Source: Microbispora rosea (lineage in GTDB: Bacteria; Actinomycetota; Actinomycetes; Streptosporangiales; Streptosporangiaceae). From it: a DNA stretch of 64,000 bases. The position numbers and the translations under genes were made by a program. The DNA lies in NCBI RefSeq assembly GCF_900156315.1, contig NZ_FTNI01000027.1:1-64000 (forward strand), in the 5' to 3' direction. Below the pieces are notes generated by a model. The model worked only from the letters and a program-made list of their open reading frames with translations, was not told the DNA's origin and did not search any database. Shown in pieces: positions 49,744-58,434 of this stretch (position 1 is the stretch's first letter; every line of letters starts with the position of its first letter).

Positions 49744-49788
49744 AGCGGCCCGCCGAAGCGGTCCGCCGAAGCGGTCCGCTGAAGCCGG
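49742..49788. repeat. 13-bp tandem repeat, 3.6 copies
   Basis: GAAGCGGCCCGCC, GAAGCGGTCCGCC, GAAGCGGTCCGCT and a partial GAAGCCGG lie between the AmaP and DUF488 stops. No function is evident. Confidence 0.75.
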
Positions 49789-49789
49789 A

Positions 49790-50152
49790 TCACCGCGACG
49801 AGTGGCCCGACAGGACCTCGGCGAGGACGGCGGCCTGGCTGTGCTCGACGTCCCTGGTCGCGGTGAGCAGGGTCAGCGGACCGTCCTCCATGAGCCGGCG
49901 CAGCCGGTCGAGGGCGGTCTGCCGCTCGGGATCGTCCAGCTCGGCGAGATAGCGGCTGCGGAACTCGCCGAACCTCTCGGGGACGTGGCCGTACCAGGTG
50001 CGCAGGGCGCCGGACGGCGCCACGTCCTTGACCCATTCGTCCAGGTGAGCGGCCTCCTTCGTGAGGCCGCGCGGCCACACCCGGTCGACCAGCACCCGTG
50101 TGCCGTCTCCGGGCGCGGGATCCTCGTACACACGACGGACCGTGACGGGCAT
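49790..50152 (-). CDS. DUF488 family protein
   Basis: 120 aa with GGAGG before ATG 50152. The motifs DGTRVLVDRVWPRGLTKEAA, LDEWVKDVAPSGALRTWYGH and LTLLTATRDVEHSQAAVL identify DUF488, small cytoplasmic proteins of unknown function often linked to stress or heavy metals. Length is typical. Confidence 0.9.
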   Translation of the reverse strand: MPVTVRRVYEDPAPGDGTRVLVDRVWPRGLTKEAAHLDEWVKDVAPSGALRTWYGHVPERFGEFRSRYLAELDDPERQTALDRLRRLMEDGPLTLLTATRDVEHSQAAVLAEVLSGHSSR

Positions 50153-50232
50153 CGCTCCCACCTCCTGCGGCCATACTCCCCGGCGTGGGGCGGCGCACGC
50201 CGGTGTTCCGGCAGCCGGACAGCCCGTGTGAC

Positions 50233-50243
50233 TGAAAGTTTCA
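50233..50243. promoter_or_regulatory. Palindromic operator TGAAAGTTTCA upstream of the GH12 gene
   Basis: A perfect odd-centred palindrome about 100 bases before the GH12 start. Related GAAA/TTTC inverted repeats are known as repressor sites near Streptomyces xylanase and cellulase genes; the assignment here is by analogy. Confidence 0.45.
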
Positions 50244-50342
50244 CTTTCCGTAAGGGCGTTGTCGCTGGTCCGGGTTTCGTCCACATTGTCGACCAAATCA
50301 GCCCATGTTGCCCGCCTCGGCCCGATGTCTATGGTCCGGGGC

Positions 50343-51473
50343 ATGAAGATGCGAATGATCACGGCGGGCCTCGTCATGCTCGGCTCGGTCGCCGCGTCGC
50401 TCGTCGTCGGTCAGGCGGCGCATGCGGACACGACGATCTGCGAGAAGTACGGCTCGACCACCGTCCAGGGCGGCAAGTACGTCGTCATCAACAACGTGTG
50501 GGGGAGCAGCGCCCCGCAGTGCATCAACGTCACGAACACCGGCTTCACGGTGACGCAGGCGGGGCACAACAACACGGGCGGCACCCCGGCGGCATACCCG
50601 GCCATCTACGCCGGCTGCCACTACGCCAACTGCTCCAGCGGCAGCGGCCTGCCCCTCCAGGCGAGCAACAGCCAGTTCAACACGGTCCAGACCAGCGTCA
50701 GCATGTCCTACCCGGGCTCGGGGATCTACGACGCGGCGTACGACATCTGGTTCGACCCGACGCCTCGCAAGGACGGCCAGAACACCGGTGCCGAGATCAT
50801 GGTGTGGCTCAACCACACCGGCTCGGTGCAGCCTGTTGGCTCCCGGGTGGGCACGGCGAACATCGCCGGAGGCACCTGGGACGTCTGGGAGGGCAACATC
50901 GGCTGGAACGTCATCTCCTACGTCCGCACCTCGCCGACGAACTCCATCAGCTTCGCCGTCCGCTCGTTCTACGACGACGCGGTGAACCGCGGCTACGCCC
51001 AGCGGTCGTGGTACCTGACCAGCGTCCAGGCCGGATTCGAGCCCTGGGTCGGCGGCGCCGGCCTCGCGGTGAACAACTTCTCCTACAGCATCGGCGGCGT
51101 GGTCCAGAGCCCCTCGCCGACCCCCACCGTCTCGCCGACCGGCGGCAACGGCAACGGCGGCGGCGCCTGCCGGGTGAGCTACAGCAAGAACGAGTGGCAG
51201 GGCGGCTTCACCGGCACCGTGACGGTCACCAACACCTCCTCCAGCGCGGTGAACGGCTGGAACCTCGGCTTCTCCTTCCCGAACGGCCAGAAGATCACCG
51301 GCTACTGGAACGCCGACGTCACCCAGAGCGGGTCGTCGGTGACCGCGAGGAACCTGTCGTACAACGGGTCGATCCCGGCGGGCGGGAACACCCAGTTCGG
51401 CTTCCAGGGCACCTGGAGCGGCTCGAACGGCGACCCGACCGGCTTCACGCTGAACGGCACCCGCTGCTCCTGA
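50343..51473 (+). CDS. Secreted endo-beta-1,4-glucanase, GH12 catalytic domain plus CBM2
   Basis: 376 aa from ATG 50343 (start of the signal peptide MKMRMITAGLVMLG; a nearby ATG at 50331 is possible). The GH12 domain at about 30-255 has the nucleophile Glu in TGAEIMVWLNH and the acid/base Glu in SVQAGFEPWVGG. A Pro/Thr/Ser and Gly/Asn linker (about 258-280) joins a family 2 carbohydrate-binding module (CRVSYSKNEWQGGFTGTVTV to GTRCS) with its terminal disulfide Cys pair. The enzyme should bind and cut cellulose or xyloglucan outside the cell. Confidence 0.94.
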   Translation: MKMRMITAGLVMLGSVAASLVVGQAAHADTTICEKYGSTTVQGGKYVVINNVWGSSAPQCINVTNTGFTVTQAGHNNTGGTPAAYPAIYAGCHYANCSSGSGLPLQASNSQFNTVQTSVSMSYPGSGIYDAAYDIWFDPTPRKDGQNTGAEIMVWLNHTGSVQPVGSRVGTANIAGGTWDVWEGNIGWNVISYVRTSPTNSISFAVRSFYDDAVNRGYAQRSWYLTSVQAGFEPWVGGAGLAVNNFSYSIGGVVQSPSPTPTVSPTGGNGNGGGACRVSYSKNEWQGGFTGTVTVTNTSSSAVNGWNLGFSFPNGQKITGYWNADVTQSGSSVTARNLSYNGSIPAGGNTQFGFQGTWSGSNGDPTGFTLNGTRCS

Positions 51474-51490
51474 CCACCTGACACCCCCCA

Positions 51491-51532
51491 GAGAAGCGCC
51501 GCCGGAGAGGAGCCTCTCCGGCGGCGCTTCTC
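51491..51532. terminator. Bidirectional terminator: perfect 20-bp inverted repeat
   Basis: Arms 51491-51510 and 51513-51532 are exact complements with a two-base centre. The structure sits between the convergent GH12 and GH87 genes, so it should stop transcription from both sides. Confidence 0.85.
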
Positions 51533-51538
51533 ATGTCG

Positions 51539-54500
51539 TCAGGGGTTGATGTCGATCGTGAAGGTGGACGTCGTGTTCTTGATGTCCTGGTAGTTGTCGC
51601 TGAGCCTGAGGTTGTTGAAGGTCACCGACCCGACCGCCGGGCCCTGGTCGGGCTCGGGCAGCTCGTTCGCCCAGAGACCGAAGCCCGACTTCGCGTCGAA
51701 CGCGTCGCCGCTCTTGTGCGCTCCGGAGATCGAGATGTTGGTGAAGACGGTGTCCTTGATCGGGTTGACCGGCCGGCCGCCGAGGTACTGGGTCTGGAAC
51801 ATGATCCCCGAGTACGTCGGATCGACGATGTCCACGTTGCTGACCCGGATGCCCTGGAACACCTTCGAGGCGGAGAACAGCCAGATCGCCGGGAAGGTCT
51901 GCTGGCCCCAGAAGTGGCCGCCCGCGCGGACGATCGAAATGTTGTCGAACACCGTGGGCGGGCTCGCGCCGAAGCCGTTCATCGGATAGCCGAAGTCGAG
52001 CGAGCTGATCGTGATGCCGGAGTAGGTCAGCGTGTCCGCGATGTAGATGTTCCTGAAGGTGTTCGCGTACCCGCCGTACACCGCGATGCCGGCCGCGCGC
52101 CACGGCAGGATCGCGGTCAGGTTCTCGTAGACGTTGTTCTTCTCGTCGGCGCCTCCCGCGTCGATGGCAGAGAACAGCGCGAAGCTGTCGTCGCCGGTCG
52201 TCCTCGCCTCGTTGTTCGAGACCAGGTTGTCCGTGCTGCCGTTGGTCATGTTGACGCCGTCGGCGAACGTGTCACGGATCCGGGAGTTCTTGATCGTGAT
52301 GTTGTCCGTGTTCTGACCCCAGTAGAGGCACATCTGGTGCTCGACCCAGATGTTGTCGATGGTCATGTTCGCCACGTTGGCGAAGTTGAACACCTTGCCG
52401 GGGCCGTCGACGCGCGAGGTCCAGTTGCCGAAGTACGCGAAGTTCGCGAACGTCGAGCCGTTGGCGGACGACGACGGCTCGAACCCGACGTCGGTGTTCT
52501 CCTGCGTGGACGGCGCGTAGAACCGGGTGTACCAGGGGCCGGCCCCGATCACCTTGACCGCCTTGCCGTACACCTGGAACTTGCCCGACGTCTGGTAGTC
52601 GCCCGGCGGCAGGTAGACGCCCACGAGCGTGCCCGTGGCGTCCATCCGCACCTTGTCGAGCGCGTTCTGCACGTCCTGGTGGGTGAAGCCGGTCGGCACG
52701 GCGTACTTGGCCGGGTCGGGGTCGGCGATCGGCGACGCCTGCTCCAGGTTGACGAAGTCGATCGCGTACGTGGAGGTGTTGGCGGCGTCCTTCTGCAGCC
52801 GGATCTTGCTGCCCTTCGGCACGGTCGTCCCGAGCAGGATGTTGGCCTCGTCGTAGATGTGCCGCGGGGCGCCCGCGCCCGGCGAGTTGCCCGGGCCCGC
52901 CTCCGGGCCGTACAGCCACGCGTACTTCGAGGTCAGGCTGATCGCCTTGAGGAAGCCGCCGTTGACGTAGACGTTCAGGGTGGCGTCGGTGCCGCCGCCG
53001 CCCGCCGCGTCGGGGATGGAGAAGCGGGTGACCAGGGTGTTCGTGTCGGCCCTCGTCGTCCACTCCACATAGCTGCCGGTGGTGGTGAGCCGCACGGCCT
53101 TGCGGCCGGACGCCTCACCGGCCAGGTCGCCGATGGTCCGGTTCGGGCCGACGACCGTCGCCCCGCCGCCGGTCACGCCGTCCTCGGCCTCGTACATGTC
53201 GTACGGCATGTTCGCGCCGCGGCCGGCGAAGAACGGCAGCGTGGAGGTGTTGTTGGCCTGCTTGACCTGCAGCTCGTTGGCGTCGGCGGCGAGCACGGTC
53301 TCCACCGTGTATCTGCCGCTGGCCGCCGTCCACGTGCCCAGGGTCACCGGGCTCGTGGTGGACCCGGCCGCGATCACGCCGCTGTAGGAGCCGGTCAGCG
53401 TCTTGACCACGGTGCCCGAGTCGTTCGTGATCGTGAGCGTGATGCCGTGGGCGCCGCCCGCCGAGGCGACCGTGCCCTGGTTCTTGATCGCGACGGTGAA
53501 CGTCACCGTGCTGCCGCCCGCCGGGTTGCCGGGCGACCAGCTCACCGGGGAGGCCACCAGGTCGGAGCTGTCCACGGGCTTCACGACCAGCGGGGAGGAG
53601 GCGGTGAAGGCGTTGTTGGTCTCGTTCTGCTCGATCACCGCGTTCGACTCGTCGACCTTGGCGCTCAGCGGGTAGCTGCCCGCGTCGCGCTGGCCGATGT
53701 TCGCCGTCACGGTGGCCGAGGCGCCGGCCGCGAGCGCGCCGACCGAGGCGGTGCCCGCCTTGGTCCCGCCCAGGTAGAAGGCGACGTTGGTCGCGCCGGA
53801 GCCGAGGCTGCCCGCGTTGCGCACCGTCGCCGACAGCGTGACGGCGTCGGTCTCCACCGGGGACGCGGGTGAGGCGGACAGGGAGGTGACGGTCAGGTCG
53901 GGGTTGGGCGCCGGGGCGCCGATCACCTGGAACTCGGCGACCTGCCCGGCCGGGGCGCCGGAGTTGGCGGTGAACCTGAGCTGCACGTCGGCGACCGTGC
54001 CGGAGACCGGAATCGTCACCGTGTTGCCGGTCGCGGGGTTGAAGGTGTAGGTCGCCGCGCCGGTCAGGCCGGTGAATCCCGACGCGCTCTGCTCGCGGCC
54101 CAGCACCTGGACGGTCTGCGTACGGGTGGACCAGGCGGCGTCGGGGTTGAGCTTGAGCACGACCGAGCTCACGACGGCGTTGGCCCCGAGCTGGACGGTC
54201 AGCGTCTGCGGGTAGGAGCCGCCCGCGCCCTCCCAGTAGGTCGTCAGGTCGTTGTCGTTCGCGTTCGCGGCGACGTAGGTGAACGTGGAGGAGGAGGCGG
54301 TGATCGGCCTGCCGACGGCCATGTTCGAGCCGCCGCCCGAGCCGTTGCGTGTGACGGTGTTGCTGGTGATCGACTCGTTGCCCGCGGCGTCCTTGGCCCG
54401 CACGTAGTAGGTCACGGTGGCGCTGGTGGGCTGGGTGTCGGTGTAGGTCGTGGTGTTTCCCGCGACGCTGCCACGCAGCACGTTGTTCGCGTAGACGTCG

Positions 54501-55834
54501 TAACCGGTCACGCCGACGTTGTCGGTGGAGGCGGTCCAGGTGAGCTTGACCTGTCCCGGCGTGGTCTCGGTGTAGGCGAGGTTCGAGGGGGCGGTCGGGG
54601 CCTGGGTGTCGCCGGTCGCGCCGTTGCGGGTGACGGTGTTGCTGTTGGCCGACTCGTTGCCCGCGGCGTCCTTGGCCCGCACGTAGTAGGTCACGGTGGC
54701 GCTGGTGGGCTGGGTGTCGGTGTAGGTCAGCACGTTGCCGGCGAGGCTGGTGCGCAGCACCCCGTTGGCGTAGACGTCGTATCCGCTGACGCCGACGTTG
54801 TCGGTGGAGGCCGACCAGGTGAGCCTGATCTGGCCGGTGGCCGGCTCGGTGTAGGCGAGGTTCGAGGGCGCGGTCGGGGCCTGGGTGTCACCGGTGGGCG
54901 CCGGGCCGTACACCTCGAACTCGGAGATCTGCCCGGCGGGCCATGCGGTGTTGGCGGTGACGTTGATCCGGACGTACCGGACGTTGGCGGTGGAGAAGGT
55001 GATGGTGACCGTGTTGCCGCTCGCGGGGGTGAAGGCGCGGGCCGCGGAGGCGGCGAGGGTGGAGAAGTTCGTGCCGTCGGTGCCGCCCTGCACGGCCAGC
55101 GTCTGGGTGCGGGCCTCCCAGGTGGGCGGGAGCTTCAGCACCACCTTGTCCACCGCGGTCGAGGCGCCGAGGTCCACCTGCAGCCACTGGGGGAAGGCGT
55201 TGTTGGCGCTCTCCCAGTAGGTGGCCTGGTTGCCGTCGTTGGCGTTGGACGCGCCGTACACGTCGGCGTGCGCGCTCTCCTTCATGGTCTTGCCGAGGGT
55301 GAGGTTGCCGGACGCGGTGGCGGCGCCGTAGACCTCGATCTCGGACAGCTGCGCCGCGGGCCAGCCCGTGTTGGCGGTGATGGTGATCCGGACGTACCGG
55401 GTCGTGGTCGCGGTGAAGCCGATCGTCACCGTGTTGCCCGAGCCGGGGGCGAAGGAGCGGCCGGCGGAGCCAACGATCGTGCTGAAGGAGGACCCGTCGG
55501 TGCTGCCCTGCACGGCCAGCGTCTGGGTGCGGGTCTCCCACGACGCCGGCAGCTTGAGCACGACCTGGTCGATGCTCGTCGCGCCGCCGAGGTCGACCTG
55601 CGCCCATTGGGGGAAGGCGTTGTTGGCGCTCTCCCAGTAGGTGCCCTGGTTGCCGTCGTTGAGGTTGCCCGGGACGTACGGGCTGTTGCCGCTGCTCGCG
55701 GTCACGGTGCGACCGGCGGCGAGGTTGGGGCCACCGGCGGCGGAGGCGGGGGAGAGGGGCGCGGCCACGGCGAGCAGGCAGGCCGCGGCCACCACAGCGA
55801 TCAAGCGCAATAACGGGACATGCGTTTTCGACAT
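51539..55834 (-). CDS. Secreted multi-domain alpha-1,3-glucanase / mycodextranase (GH87-type)
   Basis: 1431 aa with AGAGGA before ATG 55834. Order: signal peptide (1-33); F5/8-type discoidin modules (about 36-170 and 176-310); two FN3 domains (about 318-405 and 411-497) that are nearly identical; a third discoidin-like module (about 503-640); two CARDB domains (about 645-752 and 757-870); a carbohydrate-binding module starting DMYEAEDGVTGGGATV (about 878-1032); and a C-terminal right-handed beta-helix (about 1035-1431). In the helix D1192 (FADGVN) and D1215-D1216 (TTGDDSF) fit the catalytic aspartates of GH87. It probably degrades fungal cell-wall alpha-1,3-glucan. Confidence 0.9.
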   Translation of the reverse strand: MSKTHVPLLRLIAVVAAACLLAVAAPLSPASAAGGPNLAAGRTVTASSGNSPYVPGNLNDGNQGTYWESANNAFPQWAQVDLGGATSIDQVVLKLPASWETRTQTLAVQGSTDGSSFSTIVGSAGRSFAPGSGNTVTIGFTATTTRYVRITITANTGWPAAQLSEIEVYGAATASGNLTLGKTMKESAHADVYGASNANDGNQATYWESANNAFPQWLQVDLGASTAVDKVVLKLPPTWEARTQTLAVQGGTDGTNFSTLAASAARAFTPASGNTVTITFSTANVRYVRINVTANTAWPAGQISEFEVYGPAPTGDTQAPTAPSNLAYTEPATGQIRLTWSASTDNVGVSGYDVYANGVLRTSLAGNVLTYTDTQPTSATVTYYVRAKDAAGNESANSNTVTRNGATGDTQAPTAPSNLAYTETTPGQVKLTWTASTDNVGVTGYDVYANNVLRGSVAGNTTTYTDTQPTSATVTYYVRAKDAAGNESITSNTVTRNGSGGGSNMAVGRPITASSSTFTYVAANANDNDLTTYWEGAGGSYPQTLTVQLGANAVVSSVVLKLNPDAAWSTRTQTVQVLGREQSASGFTGLTGAATYTFNPATGNTVTIPVSGTVADVQLRFTANSGAPAGQVAEFQVIGAPAPNPDLTVTSLSASPASPVETDAVTLSATVRNAGSLGSGATNVAFYLGGTKAGTASVGALAAGASATVTANIGQRDAGSYPLSAKVDESNAVIEQNETNNAFTASSPLVVKPVDSSDLVASPVSWSPGNPAGGSTVTFTVAIKNQGTVASAGGAHGITLTITNDSGTVVKTLTGSYSGVIAAGSTTSPVTLGTWTAASGRYTVETVLAADANELQVKQANNTSTLPFFAGRGANMPYDMYEAEDGVTGGGATVVGPNRTIGDLAGEASGRKAVRLTTTGSYVEWTTRADTNTLVTRFSIPDAAGGGGTDATLNVYVNGGFLKAISLTSKYAWLYGPEAGPGNSPGAGAPRHIYDEANILLGTTVPKGSKIRLQKDAANTSTYAIDFVNLEQASPIADPDPAKYAVPTGFTHQDVQNALDKVRMDATGTLVGVYLPPGDYQTSGKFQVYGKAVKVIGAGPWYTRFYAPSTQENTDVGFEPSSSANGSTFANFAYFGNWTSRVDGPGKVFNFANVANMTIDNIWVEHQMCLYWGQNTDNITIKNSRIRDTFADGVNMTNGSTDNLVSNNEARTTGDDSFALFSAIDAGGADEKNNVYENLTAILPWRAAGIAVYGGYANTFRNIYIADTLTYSGITISSLDFGYPMNGFGASPPTVFDNISIVRAGGHFWGQQTFPAIWLFSASKVFQGIRVSNVDIVDPTYSGIMFQTQYLGGRPVNPIKDTVFTNISISGAHKSGDAFDAKSGFGLWANELPEPDQGPAVGSVTFNNLRLSDNYQDIKNTTSTFTIDINP

Positions 55835-56273
55835 TTGCGTTCCTCTGTCCGGCAGGAACCGACCGGCGGGTCATCCGATCCCGCGGTCGTGGGGGGATTT
55901 CGGAGATCGGGGGTCGCTGGGGTCGCGGCGGCGACCGGTTGCCCACTGCCGTGGCCGACATCACCTCATGTCCTTTCGCGCGAAAGGTGACGGTGGCGGG
56001 GCGCACGGACGCAGTGCTTCCTGCCGGAACTTGCGGAGAACCGCAAAGTCTCGATTTAGAACTGCAAATTTTTTACTTTAGATTGCCCAGATGTTACATA
56101 GGGCCCACCGTGCCGTCAATGGGTCGGAAAAGCCGGAGAGAAGGTGACAGGTCTGTCCCGTCCCCGAGCCGGGCCTACCTGGGGATACTTCAAGTGGGCG
56201 CCGGTCGGGAACCGGTCCTGCGCCCGCCCGCGGGTCCCCCAACTCGCGAAAGGAACCCGGCAGAGGAGCCCTC
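55835..56273. other. Divergent control region of the GH87 and GerMN genes
   Basis: No gene. It holds a 16-base perfect palindrome CCTTTCGCGCGAAAGG (55972-55987), a TTGCGG-AGAA-CCGCAA inverted repeat (56031-56046), and an AT-rich stretch at about 56050-56105 unlike its surroundings. The first resembles LacI-type CGAAA/TTTCG operators of polysaccharide-degradation genes. The AT-rich part probably holds promoters. Confidence 0.55.
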
Positions 56274-57188
56274 ATGTTTCTGCCCCCCAAGCGCTCGCTC
56301 GCGGCGTTGGCCGTGCCGCTGGTGAGCCTGTCGGCGGCCCCGGCCGCCGCGACACCCGCCTCGTCGAACGCGGCCGTTCACGCGGCCCCGCGCGTGGCGA
56401 CCCTGGTCGACGTGCGCGCCGCACATCAGCCCGGACTCGACCGGGTCGTCTTCGAGTTCCGCGGGCCGCTCCCGGCGCGGCGGGGTGCCGGCTACGTGTC
56501 CCGGCTGATCGCCGACGGCTCGGGCCGCACGGTCCCGGTGGCCGGCGACGCGATCCTCAGGCTGGGCTTTGGCGGCGCGACCGGCCACGACAACGGCGGG
56601 CGCCCCACCTACGGGCCCGCCCGTGAGACCTTCGCGCTGCCCGGCGTGATCCAGGTCGTCAACTCGGGCGACTTCGAGGCGGAGCTCACGTTCGGCATCG
56701 GCCTGACCCGGAAATCGTCCTACCGCGTCTACACCCTCACGCGTCCGAGCCGCGTGGTCGTGGACATCAAGACGCCCTACCGGACGGTGCCGGTGCGCAC
56801 GTACTTCCTCGACTCCCGGGCGTACGCGGCGGGGCGGCGGCCGTACACGGTGGCGGTGTCGCGGCCGGTGACGCCGCCGTCCGCCGTGCGCGGCGCGCTC
56901 CAGCGGCTGTTCGCCGGGCCGACGCAGGCGGAGTACGCCAAGGGGCTGCGGTTCGTCGCCTCGGGGGCCACCGGCGTCCGTTCGGTCGTCGTCCGCGACG
57001 GGGTCGCCCACGTGCGGCTCACCGGGTCCCTGCGCAGCGGCGGGTCGGCGTTCACCGTCGCCGACGAGATAACGCCCACGCTCAAGCGGCTTCCCGGCAT
57101 CCGCTGGGTGAAGATCTACGACGCCGGCGGCCGCACCGAACGCCCGAAGGGGCACTCCGACTCCGTTCCTGAGAGCCTCGAACCGTGA
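56274..57188 (+). CDS. Exported protein with AMIN-like and GerMN domains
   Basis: 304 aa with GAGGAG close before ATG 56274. Signal peptide (about 1-27, no lipobox Cys). An AMIN-like domain follows at about 38-180 (DVRAAHQPGLDRVVFEFRGP, GVIQVVNSGDFEAELTFGIG, TLTRPSRVVVDIKTP). The GerMN domain at about 205-292 has PPSAVRGALQRLFAGPTQAE, VVVRDGVAHVRLTGSL and FTVADEITPTLKRLPGIRWV. Both domain types bind cell-wall or spore-envelope components. A hairpin terminator follows. Confidence 0.83.
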   Translation: MFLPPKRSLAALAVPLVSLSAAPAAATPASSNAAVHAAPRVATLVDVRAAHQPGLDRVVFEFRGPLPARRGAGYVSRLIADGSGRTVPVAGDAILRLGFGGATGHDNGGRPTYGPARETFALPGVIQVVNSGDFEAELTFGIGLTRKSSYRVYTLTRPSRVVVDIKTPYRTVPVRTYFLDSRAYAAGRRPYTVAVSRPVTPPSAVRGALQRLFAGPTQAEYAKGLRFVASGATGVRSVVVRDGVAHVRLTGSLRSGGSAFTVADEITPTLKRLPGIRWVKIYDAGGRTERPKGHSDSVPESLEP

Positions 57189-57196
57189 CAGCGCGA

Positions 57197-57224
57197 GGGC
57201 CGGGCCCGTTCGTGAGCCCGGCCC
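57197..57224 (+). terminator. Hairpin terminator after the GerMN gene
   Basis: A 9-bp perfect stem GGGCCGGGC / GCCCGGCCC with a 10-base loop, eight bases past the stop codon. Confidence 0.7.
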
Positions 57225-57266
57225 CTGGCGCCATCTGATGGTGTCCCGCGACCGCCGGTTGAGACC

Positions 57267-57782
57267 ATGACGGACATGACGGTGACGGCGGTGGTGGTGC
57301 AGCGAGTGCGCGTCCGGTGGTCGAAGGAGGACCGAGGCGCCCGCGAGGCCGCGCGGCGCGCTTCGCTCAACCGTGCTTTCCCGCTGCCCGCGGCGCCGCC
57401 GGGGACGCCGCTCGTCCACGACGTGCTCATCGACACCGAGGGGGGCGTTCGCATCGAGGAGCGGACGGCGGCCGAGGCGGAGGGCGTGCGCCTGCGACTG
57501 ATCGAGACGGACGGCGGCCTGAAAGTCGAGCGGCTGCCCTCGCACGCCGCCTACCCCGTGCCGCGGCACCGCGCGCACCTGTTCACGCTCGGCCCGGGCC
57601 AGGTGGGCAGGTACCTCGCGAACTTCCGCTTCACCGGATGTGCCTGCGCGCCCTGCTGGCACTACGAGGAGTGGACGACGTACGTCGCCACCCTGCCTGC
57701 GCGCCGCGACCTGTTCCTCACCCGGGAGCGGTACGACGCGGAGGTCGACAGCCGAGTGTCCCTTTACGGCCTCACTCGCTGA
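57267..57782 (+). CDS. Hypothetical 171-aa protein with a CxCxxCWH motif
   Basis: From ATG 57267 (or 57276). The product is soluble, without signal or spans. A notable cluster FTGCACAPCWHYEEW near residue 122 could bind a metal, and the rest is beta-rich (PLVHDVLIDTEGGVRIEERT). It lies between a terminator and the truncated haemoglobin gene. Codon use is normal for the region. I do not recognise the family. Confidence 0.65.
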   Translation: MTDMTVTAVVVQRVRVRWSKEDRGAREAARRASLNRAFPLPAAPPGTPLVHDVLIDTEGGVRIEERTAAEAEGVRLRLIETDGGLKVERLPSHAAYPVPRHRAHLFTLGPGQVGRYLANFRFTGCACAPCWHYEEWTTYVATLPARRDLFLTRERYDAEVDSRVSLYGLTR

Positions 57783-57965
57783 AATCTTCGGGCAGGGTGA
57801 CGGTCGTTGTCCGGGCACCGTCCCGTTTTCCGCCTGTGGCCTTTTCTGTCGTGTCGACCGCGTGAGCACCCGGCCACGTACGTATTCCCGGCCGGTAATC
57901 GGTCCGTAACGAAGCGTGGCGATCATCGTGGGGACGAGGTCACGCACACCCGGGAGGAAAGCGCC

Positions 57966-58334
57966 ATGGCGTCCATCTTCGATCGGATCGGCGGTTCTGA
58001 CGCGGTCGCGGCCGTGGTCGAGGAGTTCTACACGCGGGTCGTCGCGGACCCGATGCTGCGGGGCTACTTCGCGGACGTCGACATGGCCAAGCTCAAGGCG
58101 CACCAGCGCAGCTTCGTCGCCGCCGCGCTCGGCGGTCCGCAGGAATACCGGGGCAAGTCGATGGACGAGGCGCACGCCGGGCTCGGCATCACGGCGGAGG
58201 AGTTCGACCAGGTGGTCTTCCACCTGGCCGGGGCGCTGGAGTCGTGCGGCGTCGACGCCGAGACGATCGGCTCCATCGCCGGGGCCCTCGCACCGCTGAA
58301 GGAGCAGGTCGTGCAGAGCGCCGTCGCGGCCTGA
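57966..58334 (+). CDS. Group I truncated haemoglobin
   Basis: 122 aa with GGGAGG before ATG 57966. It begins MASIFDRIGGSDAVAAVVEE, the usual TrHb-N start, then FYTRVVADPMLRGYFADVDM. The proximal haem His is in LKAHQRSFVAAALGGPQEYRG, and the H helix IGSIAGALAPLKEQVV follows. These globins bind O2 or detoxify NO. It stands alone and ends at a hairpin shared with the convergent regulator gene. Confidence 0.93.
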   Translation: MASIFDRIGGSDAVAAVVEEFYTRVVADPMLRGYFADVDMAKLKAHQRSFVAAALGGPQEYRGKSMDEAHAGLGITAEEFDQVVFHLAGALESCGVDAETIGSIAGALAPLKEQVVQSAVAA

Positions 58335-58340
58335 ACGGTC

Positions 58341-58367
58341 CCCGGCGGGGCTGCCCCGTCCGCCGGG
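58341..58367. terminator. Hairpin between convergent haemoglobin and XRE/ImmA genes
   Basis: CCCGGCGG (58341-58348) pairs with CCGCCGGG (58360-58367) and an inner GGGG/CCCC can extend the stem. It can serve both directions. Confidence 0.6.
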
Positions 58368-58434
58368 TGCGACGGCCCTTGACCCTGCCCCCACCCCGCT
58401 CGTCTGACCGCGCCGCCCGAGGCTGCGCGTGGCC

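Noticed and set aside
51533-53872. 779-aa plus-strand frame opposite the GH87 gene
   Set aside because: Val/Arg/Gly-rich antisense frame; the minus strand encodes ordered, named domains and a signal peptide.
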